Shown: piece by piece, positions 1-6,521 of the stretch
Layout: every line of letters starts with the position of its first letter
How positions within the stretch are numbered: the stretch's first letter is position 1
Assembly: GCA_937899365.1 (NCBI GenBank)
Contig: CALBPH010000425.1
Coordinates: 1 to 11,210, forward strand
Length of the DNA: 11,210 nt
Direction: 5' to 3'
Source of the DNA: an uncultured Leptolyngbya sp.
Lineage (GTDB): Bacteria > Cyanobacteriota > Cyanobacteriia > Phormidesmidales > Phormidesmidaceae
Program-made: the position numbers and the translations under genes
The notes under the pieces: generated by a model
What the model was told of the DNA's origin: nothing
The model's database searches: none
The model's input: the letters and a program-made list of their open reading frames with translations, nothing else

Positions 1-76
1 GAATGCACCAATCTGGTAGAGATGCAGTCCATCAGCATTCCTCAGATGACATCATCCCGAGGATTAGCAACGCCAG

Positions 77-2458
77 TTATGTATATATTACTACTCTGCC
101 GGTGGCTGTGACTCTATGGGCGCTGGGGCGGGGGCAACAGGCGCTGGCGCCGGGGCAACCGGGGCGGGGGCAACGGGCTCTGGGGCGGGCGGAGCAGGGG
201 CGGGGGCAACGGGCTCTGGGGCGGGCGGAGCAGCGGCAACGGGCGCTGGCAGGCGCGGGAGCAGGCGCAGTGGGAATAGGATCCGGCGATGGAGAAGACG
301 GAGCCGGGGCCGGAGCAACGGGCGCAGGTCCACTATTCGCTGGCGGCTCAGATGGGCGGACAGTAGGTTCCGATTGTCTGGGCTGAGCGGGAGCGGGGTC
401 AGGCGCTTCCGGAGCGGGGTCAGCAGCCTCAGAACGCTCAGGCCGTGAGGGGGGTGGATCAGAGGATTCGGAACGGCTGCTGCCAGCTTTATCTGCGACG
501 ACTTTACCAGGCTTGACGGGTTTGGCCTTAATGGAGCCTTCGCGGCCCGACAGCCGGGGCAATTCTGGAAATTTTTCGACCGGCAGACCTTCGATAAACT
601 GCGAAACAAACTGACGCCAGGCATAGGCGGCGGTACTGCTAGCACCTCGAGTGGGGCTGCTGTCGTCATTACCAAACCAAACACCCACCACTAGCTGGGG
701 TGTAAAGCCAATAAACCACATATCTCGATTTTTCTCGGAGGTGCCGGTTTTACCTGCAACCTGCCGCCCACTGATATAGGCGTTGCTGCCGGTACCGCCT
801 TCTACAACGCTACGCATCATCCACGTCATAATGGCCGCTGAGTCTGCATCAATTGCCTGCTCGGGCTCATCGGCAAACTCATACAAAACTTCGCCAGCGC
901 GGTTGGTAATGCGTTTAATCCCGTGGGCATCAACATGTTTGCCTTTAGCGGCAAAGGTGCCATAGGCATTGGTGAGTTCTAGCAGATTGACTTCTGATGA
1001 CCCCAATGCCAGGGAATAAGCAGGCAACAAATCTGACTGGATACCCATGCGTTTAGCCATGGCGATTACCGGCTCAAAGCCAACTTCTATCAGGACTTTA
1101 ACCGCCACGATATTAATGGACGAGGCCAAGGCTCGCCTGAGCTCAACGTTCCCGCTAAACTTACCACCATAGTTTTTGGGCTCATATCCATCAACCACAT
1201 AGCGAGCATCGACATAGTCTTTGTAGGGCGACATGCCACTTGCGATCGCAGCACCATAAACAAACGCCTTAAAGGTGGAACCCGGCTGCCGCTGGGCCTG
1301 AGTCACCCGGTTAAATTGGCTCTCTTCAAAGTCAGTACCACCCACCATAGCGTGCACCTGACCCGTCTTCGGATTCAGCGCCACAATCGAGCCCTGCTCA
1401 AACCGCTGCCACCCGCCATACTCCTCCAAAACGTCTTCTAGAGTCGTTTCAGCCGCCCGCTGCCACTTAGGCTTCAATGTGGTTTCTACAATCAGACCAC
1501 CCGCCTCAATTGCGTCCGCAGAAATCAGCTCAGGCAGCTGCTTTTGCACATAAATGGTGAAGTAAGGAAACTCGCTATATAAGAATTTCGGCTCATTGGG
1601 AGTGGTCGCCACATCACTCTGGTAAGCCGTCCTAGCCTGCGACTCAGAAATACCGCCGTTATCCAGCATCCGACTAATGACCTTGTCTCGCTGCTCACGT
1701 GCAGCTGCTTCGTTGACCAGGGGAGAATAAAGGCTAGGAGCTGGGGCCATGCCCGCAATCAGCGCAATTTCGGCCACCGTCAGCTCTTCGACTTGCTTCC
1801 CAAAGTAAATCCAGGCAGCATCGGCGACACCGTAGGCCCCCGCCCCCAGATAAACCAAATTCAAATAGCGCTCTAGGATCTTTTCCTTGCCTAGCTCTTC
1901 CTCTAACTTATTGGCAAGTAGCGCCTCACGAAATTTGCGCTGAAAACTGCGATCTTGGTCTAAAAAGACAATTCGGGCCAACTGCTGCGTAATCGTACTG
2001 GCCCCTTCCACCAGATCTCGATTGCGCACATTAGAGTACATTGCTCGGGCAATCCCCTTATAGTCAATGCCCGAGTGCTCGTAAAAACGCCGATCTTCCG
2101 ACGCAATAAACCCTTGGACCAGGGTATCTGGCATATCGTCATATTGAAGATATTCCTGGGTTGCTGGCCCAATTTTTTGCAGCGTACTGCCATTATCATC
2201 TTTGATGGTGATGGTTCCCGTCCGCTCAAACGTCAACGCATCAGAGATGATGGGCAAATTGGCATCTGCTTCTTGCCAAAAACGATAGGCACGGGTTAGT
2301 GGACCGGCTACACCCACCCCCATCAGCAGGGCAAGCCAAAAAACAAAACTTTTATACAGTGGCTTGGGTCGCTTCTGCTTAACTCCCTGGGTCACAGATG
2401 CTCTAGGCACCTTACCCATAGGACCATTCTGTCTTACTTTACCAATCCAATTAGCCAC
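77..2458 (-). CDS. Class A penicillin-binding protein (glycosyltransferase 51 + transpeptidase), C-terminal tail out of frame
   Basis: This is a bifunctional murein synthase that polymerises lipid II and cross-links the peptides outside the plasma membrane. The start is GTG (2456-2458); an upstream in-frame TAG lies close by and no better start exists before it. Residues 1-34 are a basic cytoplasmic tail and about 35-55 form a membrane anchor. The GT51 domain (about 85-260) shows the catalytic Glu of ASEDRRFYEHSG (E121), the GASTITQQLAR motif at 152-162, and the RKFREALLANKLE motif from 174. The transpeptidase domain (about 355-620) has all three motifs: STFK with Ser394, SIN at 447-449, and KTGT at 570-573. 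After about residue 640 comes a Pro/Ala/Ser/Glu-rich tail. From about residue 737 the reading becomes Cys/Arg-rich with eight cysteines, while the Pro-Ala pattern continues in another frame to a TAG at 91-93; a frameshift near 247-253 is inferred. Family assignment is firm; the last ~55 codons are doubtful. Confidence 0.95.
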   Translation of the reverse strand: MANWIGKVRQNGPMGKVPRASVTQGVKQKRPKPLYKSFVFWLALLMGVGVAGPLTRAYRFWQEADANLPIISDALTFERTGTITIKDDNGSTLQKIGPATQEYLQYDDMPDTLVQGFIASEDRRFYEHSGIDYKGIARAMYSNVRNRDLVEGASTITQQLARIVFLDQDRSFQRKFREALLANKLEEELGKEKILERYLNLVYLGAGAYGVADAAWIYFGKQVEELTVAEIALIAGMAPAPSLYSPLVNEAAAREQRDKVISRMLDNGGISESQARTAYQSDVATTPNEPKFLYSEFPYFTIYVQKQLPELISADAIEAGGLIVETTLKPKWQRAAETTLEDVLEEYGGWQRFEQGSIVALNPKTGQVHAMVGGTDFEESQFNRVTQAQRQPGSTFKAFVYGAAIASGMSPYKDYVDARYVVDGYEPKNYGGKFSGNVELRRALASSINIVAVKVLIEVGFEPVIAMAKRMGIQSDLLPAYSLALGSSEVNLLELTNAYGTFAAKGKHVDAHGIKRITNRAGEVLYEFADEPEQAIDADSAAIMTWMMRSVVEGGTGSNAYISGRQVAGKTGTSEKNRDMWFIGFTPQLVVGVWFGNDDSSPTRGASSTAAYAWRQFVSQFIEGLPVEKFPELPRLSGREGSIKAKPVKPGKVVADKAGSSRSESSDPPPSRPERSEAADPAPEAPDPAPAQPRQSEPTVRPSEPPANSGPAPVAPAPAPSSPSPDPIPTAPAPAPASARCRCSARPRARCPRPCSARPRARCPRPGCPGASACCPRPSAHRVTATGRVVIYT
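161..232. repeat. Perfect 36-bp tandem duplication in the penicillin-binding protein tail
   Basis: Bases 161-196 and 197-232 are identical, a direct tandem duplication of 36 bp (12 codons). The sequence is extremely G-rich on the plus strand. In the minus frame that ends at 91 each copy encodes a Pro/Ala/Glu/Val unit in keeping with the tail; in the annotated frame it encodes a Cys/Arg-rich unit. Flanking bases hold degenerate partial copies, so the tail probably grew by slippage or unequal recombination. Confidence 0.95.
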
Positions 2459-2504
2459 GTTAAATAAACCCTACTTAACCCATCATTCTGGAAACGGTGC
2501 GCTC

Positions 2505-2532
2505 ATTAACCAACGACATGGCCATGGTTAAT
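2505..2532. promoter_or_regulatory. Nested inverted repeat upstream of the penicillin-binding protein gene
   Basis: ATTAACCA at 2505-2512 is perfectly complementary to TGGTTAAT at 2525-2532, with a 12-base spacer that overlaps a second palindrome, CATGGCCATG, at 2517-2526. It lies in the 156-base gap between chlG and the penicillin-binding protein start, about 47 bases upstream of that start. Dyad symmetry in this place fits a regulator-binding operator, but I do not recognise the motif and a function is inference only. Confidence 0.35.
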
Positions 2533-2614
2533 ACTGATAGGTGCTCACACCTGAAATACCCTAAAGCTTTTGAGATATCGTGACATACCCCCAAAAAGGC
2601 TATCAGAATCTACC

Positions 2615-3628
2615 CTAACTCACCAAATAATCGGTATGCCCCAGGGCTAACCCTAAAATCAACATACCAATTACTAAAAACGGTTGGGCACTGGCCTGAT
2701 ACTTCACATCGTTAGACAGCGGATCCCGCAAAAAATACATGTCTTGGAAGGTTATTTGCGGAATAATCATCAAAACCAGCAATACCGCATACAGGTTTTT
2801 ATGGATAGCGATGAGATAAGCGGCCATACCCGCTTGGAAAATATCAATCATTAAGACACAGATCCACGCAGCCGTCCCAACACCAAACATTACTGGCAGT
2901 GACTTGAGCCCCAGCGCTTCATCACCTTCTACGCTCTTAAAGTCATTGACAACGGCAATCCCCAACCCCGCCATGCTGTACAGCAACGTCAGAAGCACCA
3001 CAGTGGGATTGAGTTGACCAAACAGGGCATGGCCAGCCCACCAAGGCAGGGCAATGTAGCTAGCCCCCAAAGCATAGTTACCGAGCCAACCATTCTTTTT
3101 CAGCTTGAGTGGAGGAGCAGAATATATATAGGACACAAATGACCCGCCCAATGCCAACACCGTCAAAATTGGAAACTCATGGTTTGCCCACCGATCTAGC
3201 CCATAGGAAACCACCATGCCACTGAGAAGCAGCACCCAAATCTGTACCTGTACCTGCCCCAGCGCAATGGCACCGGAGGGAATAGGTCGATAGGGTTCAT
3301 TAATGGCATCTAGCTCACGATCGTAGTAATCGTTGATGGTCTGGGTATAGCCCGCTAGTAGGGGCCCCGCCATTAACATACAAGCAAGGGCAGCCAGCAC
3401 ATGGTCTACACTCCACACAAAGTGACCAGAAGAAGCGGCACCGCAAAGCACCCCCCAGATGAGGGGAATCCAGGTGATGGGCTTCATCAGCTGCAGACGA
3501 ATCTTCCAAATAGAGGTTTCACCATCAGCAGCACCTTTCATGCCCAATAACTGACGCGCCTTAGAGCCCTCGGAGACGGGTGTGACATCATCGGGCTTGG
3601 GGTTAACTGAGGAGGGATTATCAGTCAT
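2615..3628 (-). CDS. chlG: Chlorophyll synthase ChlG
   Basis: ChlG esterifies chlorophyllide with phytyl or geranylgeranyl diphosphate, the last step of chlorophyll synthesis, in the thylakoid or plasma membrane. The 337-residue protein belongs to the UbiA prenyltransferase superfamily. After a hydrophilic N-terminus of about 40 residues comes the family stretch with MKPITW (48-53). The first Asp-rich, Mg-diphosphate-binding motif NDYYDRELD is at 99-107 and continues into NEPYRPIPSG (110-119). The second motif NDFKSVEGD is at 228-236. Between and after these are several hydrophobic helices, about eight or nine in all. Length and motifs match cyanobacterial ChlG closely. The start is ATG at 3626-3628, with no clear Shine-Dalgarno sequence. 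It lies 55 bases downstream of the Get3d-like gene on the same strand, so cotranscription is likely. In sequence alone a bacteriochlorophyll synthase (BchG) would look related, but the cyanobacterial context points to ChlG. Confidence 0.97.
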   Translation of the reverse strand: MTDNPSSVNPKPDDVTPVSEGSKARQLLGMKGAADGETSIWKIRLQLMKPITWIPLIWGVLCGAASSGHFVWSVDHVLAALACMLMAGPLLAGYTQTINDYYDRELDAINEPYRPIPSGAIALGQVQVQIWVLLLSGMVVSYGLDRWANHEFPILTVLALGGSFVSYIYSAPPLKLKKNGWLGNYALGASYIALPWWAGHALFGQLNPTVVLLTLLYSMAGLGIAVVNDFKSVEGDEALGLKSLPVMFGVGTAAWICVLMIDIFQAGMAAYLIAIHKNLYAVLLVLMIIPQITFQDMYFLRDPLSNDVKYQASAQPFLVIGMLILGLALGHTDYLVS

Positions 3629-3683
3629 GGGCTTTATGGGTGTTGATAATTAGGTATCAGGGAATGAACTAAGAAAATGGACG

Positions 3684-4046
3684 TTAGCCAAAGGACAGAA
3701 TGAGATAGCCAGATTGAAACTTAGCCCCGGTGACAGAGCGACCTTGTAGCGCCTTCGGCAGGGTCAAATTACGGCGTTGATCACCCGCTTCAATGGTGAC
3801 CTCTGGCCCATACTGGGTGAGTTGAATCTGCTTTTTGTCCAGGCTAGGCAAAAATAAGCGCACGGTATTGGTCGATAACTCAATCTCCACCGGCGCTGGC
3901 GCTGATGGGTTAGCGGTATAGTCTGGCAAGACATCAATCAGCGGCTGCCAGTCCCCCGCGTAAGAGGGAAGGGTATGTACAGGTAGTGGGTCAAAGTCTT
4001 GGTGGCTATTATCGGAGCGATTGAGCAAAACACCCGCTCCTGTCAT
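3684..4046 (-). CDS. C-terminal alpha-crystallin (HSP20-like) part of a split Get3d/ArsA-like protein
   Basis: This 120-codon frame carries the second half of the ATPase encoded just upstream. Residues 1-50 hold the expected end of the ATPase fold (GAGVLLNRSD at 3-12) and a linker. Residues 53-119 look like the HSP20/alpha-crystallin domain found at the C-terminus of cyanobacterial Get3d/ArsA-like proteins, with the VEIELSTNTVRLFLPSL start and a GYLILSF end. The frame is the same as that of the ATPase part and is separated from it only by TGA and GAA. The ATG at 4044-4046 is therefore probably an internal Met codon, although reinitiation three bases after the stop is possible. No ribosome-binding site is visible before it. 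Without that start or readthrough this half would not be made. chlG follows 55 bases further on. Confidence 0.75.
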   Translation of the reverse strand: MTGAGVLLNRSDNSHQDFDPLPVHTLPSYAGDWQPLIDVLPDYTANPSAPAPVEIELSTNTVRLFLPSLDKKQIQLTQYGPEVTIEAGDQRRNLTLPKALQGRSVTGAKFQSGYLILSFG

Positions 4047-4049
4047 TTC

Positions 4050-4052
4050 TCA
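4050..4052 (-). other. In-frame TGA separating the ATPase and alpha-crystallin domains
   Basis: On the minus strand the reading is CAG CAA TGA GAA ATG ACA. The codons on both sides are in one frame and together encode a single full-length Get3d-like protein. A single base change at this codon (for example TGA from TTA, GGA or CGA) would restore it. The arrangement TGA-GAA-ATG could allow a terminating ribosome to restart. Confidence 0.85.
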
Positions 4053-4778
4053 TTGCTGGGCAGCTCCCCAAAGATTCCGGGCGGTTGCGATCGCAACCGC
4101 ATCACCACTCGACACCAAATAGGCCCGCACTCGCATAGGGTCCTTGACCGCCGCAATTCCCTGACCCACTAGCCCCGTACTTTGTTGCACTTCTGGCTGG
4201 TTAAATAAGTCGCCCGATAGCCCCTTACCACCACTCAGCACCGCTCCAGCTAAAGGTTGCACAAATGGCATCACGGCCTTGGAAAACTGCGATGCCTGAA
4301 ATACTTGCTTAAAACGACGGAAATACCAATCTATCCCGGCTGGCATCCCCCACATCCGCAAACTAGCCTGATCGCCAGGCCCATCATGCACAATCACATC
4401 ATAGTCACCACTGGCGTCGTATTCCCGCAGCGCGTTCAGCGTCAGGGCCTGATCCATCCCCGGCAGCAAACTGAGTTCTTGGCCATATACTGCCTTGAAA
4501 AACGGATCGCGCAGATATTCGGCTTCTAATTTTTTTAACTGCTCCCAGTTTTGCTCTAGCAGTTGCGCAAACTGCAGTTGAACACACGACAAATTGTTGG
4601 CCAACGCAGTCGGGGTGGCGGTTACCGCCTGCCCCATAAGCAGCCCAAACCCAGGACCTGCATCTTCAGTCACCAACAACACCCGCTGACCTTGAGCAGA
4701 TAGTTTTTTGGCAGTTGCGATCGCACAGATTGAACGACCGCTTCCTCCCTTACCTAAAAATGTGAGAATTAATGTCAT
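4050..4778 (-). CDS. N-terminal ATPase part of a Get3d/ArsA-like protein, ends at an in-frame TGA
   Basis: This is a P-loop ATPase of the ArsA/GET3 family, most like the cyanobacterial and plastid type called Get3d, whose cellular role is not settled. The N-terminus ILTFLGKGGSGRS is the deviant Walker A loop (residues 9-16). It keeps the signature Lys10 but has Arg15 where the usual P-loop Lys stands. YDVIVHDGPGD at 126-136 is the Walker B/switch region. The frame stops at residue 242, directly after LWGAAQQ, where the homologues I recall continue into a strand reading roughly GVLLN; that sequence is present in the same frame after the stop. Reading through gives about 364 residues, the usual length for the family. 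The start ATG is at 4776-4778, with GGGG a few bases upstream. The gene lies 67 bases below the petP-like gene. It is either a nonsense mutation, a sequencing error, or a genuinely split protein. Confidence 0.85.
   Translation of the reverse strand: MTLILTFLGKGGSGRSICAIATAKKLSAQGQRVLLVTEDAGPGFGLLMGQAVTATPTALANNLSCVQLQFAQLLEQNWEQLKKLEAEYLRDPFFKAVYGQELSLLPGMDQALTLNALREYDASGDYDVIVHDGPGDQASLRMWGMPAGIDWYFRRFKQVFQASQFSKAVMPFVQPLAGAVLSGGKGLSGDLFNQPEVQQSTGLVGQGIAAVKDPMRVRAYLVSSGDAVAIATARNLWGAAQQ
4081..4100. repeat. HIP1 octamer inside a 20-bp perfect palindrome
   Basis: GCGGTTGCGATCGCAACCGC is self-complementary over 20 bases and centres on the cyanobacterial HIP1 octamer GCGATCGC (4087-4094). It lies inside the ATPase coding region, encoding AVAIATA. 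Other HIP1 copies in the window are at 1242-1249, 4717-4724, 10193-10200 and 10931-10938, all within coding sequence. Dense HIP1 sites are a known trait of many cyanobacterial genomes. Confidence 0.9.
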
Positions 4779-4845
4779 TAGCCCCTACGCCAAGCCGTCA
4801 GGAAACAGGCCCAGAAAACAGGCCCGTTTCTAAGTCAATGTCTTT

Positions 4846-5046
4846 CTAGGCTGTCTGTTTTAGCTCATCCTCAAAAAACCAGGTAGAAAAATCGTCTGAA
4901 AACTCAACGACCACACCTATGTTTTTGCCGTCTAATATCTTGAATTTAGACACCACACCCTCTTGTCCCAACCGCTTAGCAACAGTATCCGACACCCGAT
5001 CCCTGACCCGTACCACCTTCACCTTTTGCCCGACATCCAAAGCCAT
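4846..5046 (-). CDS. petP: PetP-like small protein (DUF2862 family, SH3-like)
   Basis: This 66-residue soluble protein resembles the small cyanobacterial family DUF2862, which to my knowledge includes PetP, a peripheral subunit of the cytochrome b6f complex that affects electron flow. The recognisable pattern is a VGQKVKVVRVRDRVS start (5-19), a LGQEGVV beta turn (26-32), and the strongly conserved end VVVEFSDDFSTWFFEDEL (45-62). It has no signal peptide or membrane segment. The start ATG (5044-5046) is preceded by AGGAG about 10 bases upstream, a good ribosome-binding site. It heads the minus-strand run petP-like / Get3d-like / chlG and is divergent from hisF. Family membership is fairly secure. 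The specific name PetP is less so, because cyanobacteria may carry several DUF2862 paralogues. Confidence 0.7.
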   Translation of the reverse strand: MALDVGQKVKVVRVRDRVSDTVAKRLGQEGVVSKFKILDGKNIGVVVEFSDDFSTWFFEDELKQTA

Positions 5047-5076
5047 GCTCCAAGGTCTCCTCTCTAAATCAAACGA

Positions 5077-5090
5077 CTTAAAATATTAAG
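5077..5090. promoter_or_regulatory. AT-rich divergent promoter region with a small dyad
   Basis: The 161 bases between the petP-like start and the hisF start must hold promoters for both genes. The most AT-rich stretch contains CTTAAAATATTAAG (5077-5090), a five-base dyad with TAATAT-like sequences suited to a -10 element toward the petP-like gene. No convincing -35/-10 pair with correct spacing was found for either gene, so this is only a likely location. Confidence 0.25.
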
Positions 5091-5197
5091 AATTAAAACC
5101 AATCCTCAGTTTATCAGTGTCTTGCTCTTTGTAAGCTATCCTAAAGAACTGTTGCTGGAGGTATACCAGCTGCCATTTATGTGTCGCCATCTCTACC

Positions 5198-5202
5198 GGG
5201 AG
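5198..5202 (+). promoter_or_regulatory. Ribosome-binding site deciding the hisF start
   Basis: GGGAG ends five bases before ATG 5208-5210. This favours that ATG over the in-frame GTG at 5181, as does the family-typical N-terminus MLAKRILPCLD that it produces. Confidence 0.6.
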
Positions 5203-5207
5203 TGCCT

Positions 5208-5969
5208 ATGTTGGCCAAGCGAATTTTGCCCTGTCTCGATGTCAAAGCCGGTCGAGTCGTTAAAGGCATCAACTTCGTAGAGCTAAAAGATGCCGGTGAC
5301 CCCGTGGAACTAGCACAGGCCTATAACCAAGCTGGGGCAGATGAGCTGGTATTTCTAGACATTACGGCCACCCACGAAGACCGCAGCATCATTTTTGATG
5401 TCGTCCACCGTACAGCCGAACAAGTTTTTATCCCCCTTACAGTTGGGGGCGGCGTTAGTTCGGTTGAAATCATCAAGAAACTTTTGCGGGCAGGCGCAGA
5501 CAAAGTCAGCATTAATTCTGCCGCTGTTCGCACCCCAGATTTTATTCAAGAAGCCAGCCATCGCTTTGGCAGTCAGTGCATCGTGGTAGCCATTGATGCC
5601 AAGCGCCGTCCTAACGGATCAGGATGGGATGTATTTGTGCGAGGTGGACGGGAAAATACAGGTCTAGACGCCATTGATTGGGCCAAGAGCGTTGTCCACC
5701 GTGGGGCCGGAGAACTACTCATCACCAGCATGGATGCGGATGGAACTAAAGCTGGGTATGACTTAGAGCTCACACGTACCATTGCCCAAGCGGTCCATGT
5801 CCCCGTCATTGCGTCTGGAGGGGCTGGCACCTGCGAACACATCCATGAGGCCCTAACAACCGGTCAGGCAGAAGCAGCTTTACTGGCATCGCTACTCCAC
5901 TACGGTCAACTTACAGTTGCAGAGATCAAGTCCTATCTAACCGATCAGCAAGTAAACGTCAGGCCTTAG
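5208..5969 (+). CDS. hisF: Imidazole glycerol phosphate synthase subunit HisF
   Basis: HisF is the cyclase subunit of imidazole glycerol phosphate synthase. With ammonia supplied by HisH it converts PRFAR to imidazole glycerol phosphate and AICAR, joining histidine and purine synthesis in the cytoplasm. The 253-residue protein is a complete (beta/alpha)8 barrel. It has LPCLDVKAGRVVKG with catalytic Asp11, the phosphate-binding LTVGGG loop (76-81), the KVSINSAAV strand (98-106), and VVAIDAKR with the second catalytic Asp at 129. TSMDADGTKAGYD is at 172-184 and the second phosphate-binding stretch IASGGAGT at 200-207. Length and motifs are normal. No other his gene is next to it, as is usual in cyanobacteria where histidine genes are scattered. 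An extended GTG start at 5181 would add nine residues not typical of the family. Confidence 0.97.
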   Translation: MLAKRILPCLDVKAGRVVKGINFVELKDAGDPVELAQAYNQAGADELVFLDITATHEDRSIIFDVVHRTAEQVFIPLTVGGGVSSVEIIKKLLRAGADKVSINSAAVRTPDFIQEASHRFGSQCIVVAIDAKRRPNGSGWDVFVRGGRENTGLDAIDWAKSVVHRGAGELLITSMDADGTKAGYDLELTRTIAQAVHVPVIASGGAGTCEHIHEALTTGQAEAALLASLLHYGQLTVAEIKSYLTDQQVNVRP

Positions 5970-6020
5970 AGATCGAGATTGTCTACATGTGTACGCAATC
6001 CCAATTGAATTCTTAAAACA

Positions 6021-6048
6021 TTGGCACCTATTAGGGCAGGTTTATGAT
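6021..6048 (+). promoter_or_regulatory. Candidate sigma70-type promoter for the small membrane protein
   Basis: TTGGCA (6021-6026) and TATGAT (6043-6048) are separated by 16 bases and differ from the -35 and -10 consensus by one base each. Transcription would start near 6055, about 60 bases before the ATG at 6114, so the small gene is probably not dependent on hisF readthrough. Confidence 0.45.
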
Positions 6049-6113
6049 AGCTCTGTTACAATCTGTAAAAGACAGTTGAAATTCTTTAAGACCTGCTCCT
6101 TGCATTTTCGTCG

Positions 6114-6419
6114 ATGACGCTTCTAATCATAGCCATCGTTACTGGTTTAGTTATTTGGGCCCTCCGCCTCATGGATAGGGCCTTAGTCAGTCAGGAGTTT
6201 TCCCTGATGTTGGCAGGTTTTTTGGTCGCTTCTGCTGCTGCAGCTATGGTAGGTGTCTACTTTTTAATGAGTGATTACATGGTCTACATGCATCAAGGTG
6301 AGTTCTTACCCCAGGAACAGTACCCATCTGGCTTTATCGTGCTAGATGAGCAAATGGCCTCAGAACAGTTACTAGATTCTGACTTAATCACGCTTGATCT
6401 TGCAGATTTACCAAGATAG
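6114..6419 (+). CDS. Small two-helix membrane protein of unknown function
   Basis: I do not recognise this 101-residue protein. Residues 2-19 and about 31-52 are strongly hydrophobic and form two likely membrane helices joined by a short polar loop (RLMDRALVSQEFS). The C-terminal half (53-101) is soluble and acidic, ending in a run rich in Asp, Leu and Glu. The helices place both ends on the same side of the membrane, and the Arg residues in the connecting loop suggest that this loop is cytoplasmic. The gene has a promoter-like sequence upstream, starts at ATG without a clear ribosome-binding site, and has codon use like its neighbours, so it looks genuine. It is convergent with the peptidoglycan-binding protein gene. 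Confidence 0.65.
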   Translation: MTLLIIAIVTGLVIWALRLMDRALVSQEFSLMLAGFLVASAAAAMVGVYFLMSDYMVYMHQGEFLPQEQYPSGFIVLDEQMASEQLLDSDLITLDLADLPR

Positions 6420-6437
6420 TCGCCGTTGCTGATTTAG

Positions 6438-6496
6438 GGTATGAACCGATCTGTGAGACATACGATATGGCGGTGTCTACCGGATAAACTCATACC
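6438..6496. terminator. Structured spacer between convergent genes
   Basis: GGTATGA (6438-6444) pairs with TCATACC (6490-6496), and inside it AGACA (6456-6460) pairs with TGTCT (6474-6478), so the 102-base spacer between two convergent genes can fold as a nested stem. There is no T-run on either strand, so it is not a textbook intrinsic terminator. A termination or mRNA-end role is inferred from its position only. Confidence 0.3.
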
Positions 6497-6521
6497 AAGG
6501 ATCGCCAACGCCAGATAGTGA

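Noticed and set aside
1..76. End of another gene at the left edge
   Set aside because: The short open stretches on either strand have no start codon or recognisable protein sequence.
3..448. Two overlapping plus-strand open frames coding Gly/Ala/Arg-rich proteins
   Set aside because: They are the complement of the Pro/Ala repeat tail of the minus-strand penicillin-binding protein; such repeats keep all frames open.
91..684. A separate 197-residue minus-strand gene
   Set aside because: Only its last ~52 codons look meaningful, and they continue the penicillin-binding protein tail. The upstream part is a shadow of the transpeptidase region.
4050..4052. TGA as selenocysteine or a reassigned codon
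   Set aside because: No SECIS-like element is evident, selenoprotein machinery is not expected in cyanobacteria, and the expected residue at this position in relatives is not cysteine as far as I recall.
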